Below are positions 17,297-20,408 of a stretch of 20,408 nucleotides of DNA, piece by piece. Every line of letters begins with the position of its first letter. Positions within the stretch are counted from its first letter, which is position 1. Origin of the DNA: Bifidobacteriaceae bacterium (lineage in GTDB: Bacteria; Actinomycetota; Actinomycetes; Actinomycetales; WQXJ01); contig JAITLE010000051.1 in the NCBI GenBank assembly GCA_031278075.1, positions 1 to 20,408 of the forward strand, given 5' to 3'. The notes under the pieces were generated by a model, which searched no databases, was not told where the DNA came from, and worked only from the letters and a program-made list of their open reading frames with translations. Both the position numbers and the translations under genes were made by a program.

Positions 17297-18063
17297 AATG
17301 ACTCCTTCGCAGATGTGAACCGGAAGCTCGCCACGACTTGCGTCTGGGAACCCGTGTCCGAGGCGGGCGGCGAACCATCGCCGCCCAGGAATGACAATTG
17401 GTCGTCGCCAGCGCCAGGCGCTGGCTGGGCGGGCTCGCCCATGATGGTGGTCCCCCGAGGCGCAGGACCGGCGGAGACGAGGGCATGTCGAGGCATGCGG
17501 ACAGCGGCGCCGGCCGGGGCCGCCGGCCACATCTCCGGAGCCATGACACTGGTTCCGCCTGCCCCGGGGTCTACCCTCTCAGCCCCCATCACGGTGGTGC
17601 CACCGCTCGGTCCGGGCGGCGCCGGGTGGCCAGGGGGCGCTGGCACGCTGAAATCGCCCATGACGGTGGTCCCGGCAGCGGGCGGCGCGGTTGCGGCAAG
17701 CGCGCTGGTCGCTACGAGCGCGGCGGGGGCGGACGGCCACGGCGCGGCGGGGGCGGACGGCAACGGCGCAGCGACGGCGCCCGAGGCAGCGGCGCCAGCT
17801 CCAAGCATCTCTGGGGGCTGGCGCCGGGACCGGCCCTGGCGAGCCGTGCCCAAGGCGCGGCCTTGGCGACCTGTGCCCGGCACGCGGCCCTCACCGCTGG
17901 CCGCGCGCAGGTCGGCGACACCGCGCGCAGAACGCCGACCGCTCAGAATCCCCACAGCGCCGGGAATGTCGAGCGCGAAGAACAGCACCACGGCCGCGAC
18001 CAACGCGGCGCCGGCGCCGGCAAACGCGACGGTGGCGACCAGGGACCAGGTGTCGTAACTCAC
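17293..18063 (-). CDS. One-pass membrane protein with GTTVM-repeat tail, putative kinase substrate
   Basis: A 256-residue protein with a very short N-terminus, one membrane helix (about 8-31, ending in FFALDIPG), then GILSGRRSARGVADLRAASG and a basic, Pro/Ala/Gly-rich disordered tail. The tail carries four copies of a short motif: GTTVMG (131-136), GTTVMG (155-160), GTSVMA (170-175) and GTTIMG (204-209). Basic residues after the helix suggest that the tail is cytoplasmic. The start is GTG at 18063, overlapping the kinase stop (GTGA); the stop overlaps the next start (GTGA). Sitting directly behind a Ser/Thr kinase, the repeated Thr-Thr motifs look like phosphorylation sites or FHA-ligand sites. 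I recall similar repeats in a short membrane protein of clostridial Tad loci. The role is inference. Confidence 0.75.
   Translation of the reverse strand: MSYDTWSLVATVAFAGAGAALVAAVVLFFALDIPGAVGILSGRRSARGVADLRAASGEGRVPGTGRQGRALGTARQGRSRRQPPEMLGAGAAASGAVAAPLPSAPAAPWPSAPAALVATSALAATAPPAAGTTVMGDFSVPAPPGHPAPPGPSGGTTVMGAERVDPGAGGTSVMAPEMWPAAPAGAAVRMPRHALVSAGPAPRGTTIMGEPAQPAPGAGDDQLSFLGGDGSPPASDTGSQTQVVASFRFTSAKESL
17302..17307 (-). promoter_or_regulatory. Ribosome binding site deciding the giant protein's start
   Basis: AAGGAG lies five bases before the GTG at 17296 and directly precedes a signal-peptide coding segment. It overlaps the last codons of the GTTVM-tail gene. It supports the GTG start against the 78-codon in-frame extension upstream. 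Confidence 0.7.
17719..17766 (-). repeat. 24-nt tandem repeat, two copies
   Basis: Two adjacent 24-nt units encode PLPSAPAA and PWPSAPAA (residues 100-115 of the GTTVM-tail protein), with a degenerate partial unit beside them. It lies in the disordered linker and probably reflects replication slippage. Confidence 0.6.
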
Positions 18064-19796
18064 GCCACCCCCTGACCGGAGCCGGCGTGCCTGGCTATCG
18101 AAGCGCGCGCGTCCGCCAAGGCCCCAGCTATGGCCAGACATTGTTCTTCGACCGCCGCGTCCACAGTTCCCGGGAGGCAAACCAGCCCGCTGGACTTCTC
18201 GTCTATTTGGTCGGCCAGTGCCTCTAATTCGGCCGGCGCGACACCAGAGTTGACAAAGCGATCCGGGTAGGCGGCCAGCACGCGCGCGGGCAACAGCAGC
18301 GCGCCGAAAGAGGCCACGTCGCTCTGCGCCGTGGCCTCGTCCACAGCGCCAACCATGCGAACCAACGCCTCCCAGTATTCGCCATAGTCGACTTGGCCGA
18401 GCTTCTGGGCCGCGCGCGCCCTGAAACCAAAAACCTGGCTGAAAAGCTCCGCCTGGGCGTGGAAGGAGGCGTCAGTCGAACTCGAGTCGACCGCGTCTTG
18501 GAAAGCCGCCGCGGCGGCCGCGTCCCCGTCTGACCCGCCATAGAAGAACCCGTAGGTCAGGCCGACTTGATAGGCCAGCTCCGGCCATCTCGCCGAGCCC
18601 TCAACGTCATCGCGGCGGCTCGCCATGAGGTCGTTCCAGATGGTCTGATCGGCGGCCGTGAATTCGTCGGCATCCGCGCGCATCGACTCCAACAGTTGCG
18701 CGTACGTGGTGGCCTCCCGCGGTTCCAGATCGATCGCCCGCAGGAACTGATCAATTTGCCTGGTCGAACCCAGCGGCTCGCTCTGGGCGGCTTTGACGAC
18801 CTGCTCGAAGCTGGCCGACCGGCCATTGGCCGCCGCCACCGAACAGACCGCGCCGGTCACCGCCAAGACCACCGCCAGAGACGCCGCCAAGGAGAACACC
18901 CTGACTCGCCGGGCGAGGCGGCGCCGGTAGCCGTCATCGACCTCGCGGTAATGCTGAAGGTCATACAACAACTCGGCGCAGGTTTGATAGCGCTGCGCCG
19001 GATCCGGTCTGGTGCACTTGGCGATGATTTTCTCCAAACCACCGGAGAGAGATGGATTGACCTCACGAATCGGATGCATCTCATACGGCGGCTGGCTTGG
19101 ATTGTGCCCTGTGACCAGGTGGTAAAGCGTGACTCCGAGCGAGTAAACGTCGGAGCGAGGATCCGCCCGGTCGGTGTTGACGTCGCCCAGCAGCACCTCC
19201 GGGGCGGCGTAACCATAAGTGCCCAGGGCCACAGTGCCTGCTGCGCCGGAGACCGATTGGAGCTGACCTCCCGCCCAACGCCGGGCCGTTCCGAAATCGA
19301 TCAGCACCACGTCGCCGTTCGGCTTGAGCATGACATTGGACGGCTTCAGGTCGCGGTAGACAATTGGCGGATTCTGGCTGTGCAAATAAGAGAAAACCGC
19401 CGCCAACTGCTTGGCCCAACGGATCACATGATCCTGGCCGAAGGCCCCATCGGTCAGCCCAATCGCGTCGCTGCCTTGGAGAGTCTCGGTGCGAGCCTGG
19501 CCAAGCGGGCGCCCCTCCACGAAGTCCATCAAAATAAGGAGCGAATCCGGCGTCTCCAAAACATCGCTGATCGCCACAATGTTGTCGTGGCGCAGGTTCT
19601 TGAGCGTCTCGATTTCCGCGAGCAACGCCATCTCCGCCACACGGTCCTCCAGCAGGCCGGAGCGGAGAACCTCTTTGATGGCCCAGATCTTATTGGAGCG
19701 GTCATTGCGAGCTTGCCAGACAATGGACATGCCGCCGGCCCCGACCCGATCCACCAGTCGGTACTTGCCGTCGATCACATCGCCAGCGCGCAGCAT
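18060..19796 (-). CDS. Membrane Ser/Thr protein kinase with extracytoplasmic helical domain
   Basis: A 578-residue kinase. The catalytic domain (about 10-285) has the glycine loop VGAGGMSIVW (18-27), Lys41 in AIKEV, a likely helix-C Glu61, catalytic YRDLKPSN (147-154, Asp149), the DFG loop (167-169), GTYGYAAPE (192-200) and SDVYSLGVTLYHLVTG (215-230). A basic segment and one membrane helix (about 299-322) lead to about 255 Ala-rich, probably helical residues outside. It lacks PASTA repeats. Tyr replaces His in the usual HRD motif. The ATG at 19796 has AGGAGG eight bases upstream. It is the first gene of the array and overlaps the next by GTGA. Likely targets are the GTTVM-tail protein and pilus machine components, opposed by the PP2C gene. 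Confidence 0.95.
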   Translation of the reverse strand: MLRAGDVIDGKYRLVDRVGAGGMSIVWQARNDRSNKIWAIKEVLRSGLLEDRVAEMALLAEIETLKNLRHDNIVAISDVLETPDSLLILMDFVEGRPLGQARTETLQGSDAIGLTDGAFGQDHVIRWAKQLAAVFSYLHSQNPPIVYRDLKPSNVMLKPNGDVVLIDFGTARRWAGGQLQSVSGAAGTVALGTYGYAAPEVLLGDVNTDRADPRSDVYSLGVTLYHLVTGHNPSQPPYEMHPIREVNPSLSGGLEKIIAKCTRPDPAQRYQTCAELLYDLQHYREVDDGYRRRLARRVRVFSLAASLAVVLAVTGAVCSVAAANGRSASFEQVVKAAQSEPLGSTRQIDQFLRAIDLEPREATTYAQLLESMRADADEFTAADQTIWNDLMASRRDDVEGSARWPELAYQVGLTYGFFYGGSDGDAAAAAAFQDAVDSSSTDASFHAQAELFSQVFGFRARAAQKLGQVDYGEYWEALVRMVGAVDEATAQSDVASFGALLLPARVLAAYPDRFVNSGVAPAELEALADQIDEKSSGLVCLPGTVDAAVEEQCLAIAGALADARASIARHAGSGQGVA

Positions 19797-19940
19797 GCCC
19801 CGCCCCTCCTACCTCACGTCGTCCCGAGCGAACCGCCGCCATAAGGCGATCTGACCAATCACTCCCGGCCTGGTGTGTGGCGGCCCCTCGACGCGCCGCC
19901 TGAGACACTGGCCAGGGGCAGCACAAACACAACTCGTGCA

Positions 19941-19955
19941 AGCTCGCACCGAGCT
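19941..19955. promoter_or_regulatory. Perfect 6-3-6 inverted repeat in the operon leader
   Basis: AGCTCGCACCGAGCT reads AGCTCG, CAC, CGAGCT. It lies 145 bases before the kinase start. It could be an operator half-site pair or a small leader hairpin, but a 6-bp palindrome can occur by chance in GC-rich DNA. Confidence 0.25.
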
Positions 19956-19987
19956 CATGCGCTGCCGCCTTTCAGCTTGATCGACGT

Positions 19988-20013
19988 GATCGGGGTGGGT
20001 CATCGGGGTGGGT
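19988..20013. repeat. Two 13-bp G-rich direct repeats forming a G-quadruplex consensus
   Basis: GATCGGGGTGGGT (19988-20000) is followed at once by CATCGGGGTGGGT (20001-20013), with a degenerate third unit (GATCTGGGCAAGT). The plus strand therefore reads G4-T-G3-TCATC-G4-T-G3, which fits the four-run quadruplex rule with loops of 1, 5 and 1. It lies about 190 bases upstream of the first gene, on the template strand. Confidence 0.55.
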
Positions 20014-20045
20014 GATCTGGGCAAGTCAATCCTGCTTGAGCCGCC

Positions 20046-20053
20046 AGCATATC
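20046..20053 (-). promoter_or_regulatory. Weak extended -10 promoter candidate for the operon
   Basis: On the minus strand TGATATGCT fits an extended -10 (TGN followed by TATGCT, a TANNNT hexamer). No good -35 sits at 16-18 bases; TTAACG is 20 bases upstream. If real, the transcript would have a leader of roughly 240 bases containing the direct and inverted repeats. The call rests on the hexamer and its place before the first gene. Confidence 0.22.
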
Positions 20054-20408
20054 AGCGCACGCGGCGATCCTCGTTAATCCTGGTCACAACTCCGAGTCTG
20101 AGCAGGGCTGTTGGAGTGCTCGGCGTTGGCTGACGCGCGGTCTGTTCTGGCGGCCCCTGACGGGCCGGCGGCCCGCGCCGCAGAGATCACCCCGGACGGC
20201 CGCCCGGGCTCGAAGCGGACGAGTTGGGCAAGGCGCTCGGCACCTGGGCAATGGAGGCCGCGGCGGGCGCGGCGCGCCCCGGCCCTGTCGCTAACCCCGG
20301 TCACTTTCGCCGCCGCGCAACTTGACCGGACTTACATGCCCTGGCGCAGGCCGCCGGCGCCGCGCCCGTGTCGGCCCCCCGCGCGCGACCAGGGCTTATG
20401 CGCCGCCT

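Larger units (their letters stand above)
19797..20408. other. Leader and intergenic region without a supported gene
   Basis: No convincing gene is seen in these 612 bases. Short open frames on both strands have compositional, Arg/Ala/Pro-rich translations and no clear start signals. The part nearest the kinase (19797-20060) holds its ribosome site, a 6-3-6 inverted repeat, a G-rich direct repeat and a weak promoter candidate. The outer part (20100-20408) is more GC-rich and contains overlapping short GC palindromes (CGGCCC/GGGCCG at 20151-20167 and CGGGCC/GGCCCG at 20161-20175) without a T-run. Confidence 0.6.

Noticed and set aside
17297..17530. 78-codon upstream extension of the giant protein
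   Set aside because: It would overlap the GTTVM-tail gene, has no hydrophobic start, and the GTG at 17296 has AAGGAG upstream and leads directly into a signal peptide.
18064..18180. 39-codon upstream extension of the GTTVM-tail protein
   Set aside because: It lies inside the kinase gene. The GTG at 18063 overlaps the kinase stop and directly precedes the membrane helix.
20024..20029. TTGACT as a -35 element on the minus strand
   Set aside because: No -10-like hexamer lies 16-19 bases downstream; that stretch is the C-rich strand of the direct repeat.
20151..20175. Overlapping GC palindromes as a rho-independent terminator
   Set aside because: Stems are only 6 bp and mutually exclusive, and no T-run follows on either strand.
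20074..20304. 76-codon minus-strand open frame upstream of the operon
   Set aside because: Low-complexity Arg/Ala translation, no ribosome site or recognisable motif; expected by chance in GC-rich DNA.
20180..20330. Plus-strand frame reading like ADELGKALGTWAMEAAAG, possibly a gene remnant
   Set aside because: It stops at a TGA near 20325, has no supported start and matches nothing I recognise; it may be chance.
1..20408. tRNA, rRNA, CRISPR arrays, insertion sequences or attachment sites
   Set aside because: I looked along both strands and saw no cloverleaf-like segment, spaced repeat array, transposase or terminal inverted repeats.

Overview
The window is GC-rich. Every gene I can support lies on the minus strand and runs right to left in one tightly packed array. 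The GC-rich codon use, GTG starts, strong AGGAGG-type ribosome sites, lipobox lipoproteins and a GGMS-type Ser/Thr kinase point to a Gram-positive actinobacterium. I cannot name a genus. Several proteins (kinase, PP2C, TadG-like and the Ig-like giant) resemble what I remember of Tad-type loci in Clostridia more than classical actinobacterial Flp loci.

Layout in transcription order. About 19797-20408 is a leader/intergenic region with no convincing gene. It holds a G-quadruplex-type direct repeat, a small inverted repeat and a weak extended -10 candidate. Then come: a membrane Ser/Thr kinase (19796-18060); a one-pass membrane protein whose tail carries four GTTVM-like motifs (18063-17293); a 2337-residue secreted, membrane-anchored protein with Ig-like modules and a large internal duplication (17296-10283); a PP2C phosphatase (10286-9480); a CpaE/TadZ-like protein (9480-8383); the CpaF/TadA ATPase (8390-7155); TadB (7155-6346); TadC (6342-5482); a small Flp1-like pilin (5463-5212); a 10-bp perfect GC hairpin; a TadE-like pseudopilin (5137-4418); a 1034-residue DUF5702-type TadG-like protein (4421-1317); a lipoprotein (1272-454); and a second, paralogous lipoprotein cut by the window edge (416-1).

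The genes read as one operon. Junctions are GTGA, ATGA or TGATG overlaps, an 8-nt overlap, or gaps of 3 to 74 nt. The ATPase with TadB and TadC should form the inner-membrane motor that assembles the pilin and the TadE/DUF5702 minor pilin-like proteins. The kinase, the GTTVM-tail protein and PP2C suggest that assembly or surface display is controlled by reversible Thr phosphorylation, with the Ig-like giant as the surface effector. This phospho-regulated Tad-like machine is the most interesting thing here. The individual enzyme calls are firm. The regulatory link is inference from gene order and motifs. No prepilin peptidase, CpaB/RcpC or FHA-domain gene lies in the window.
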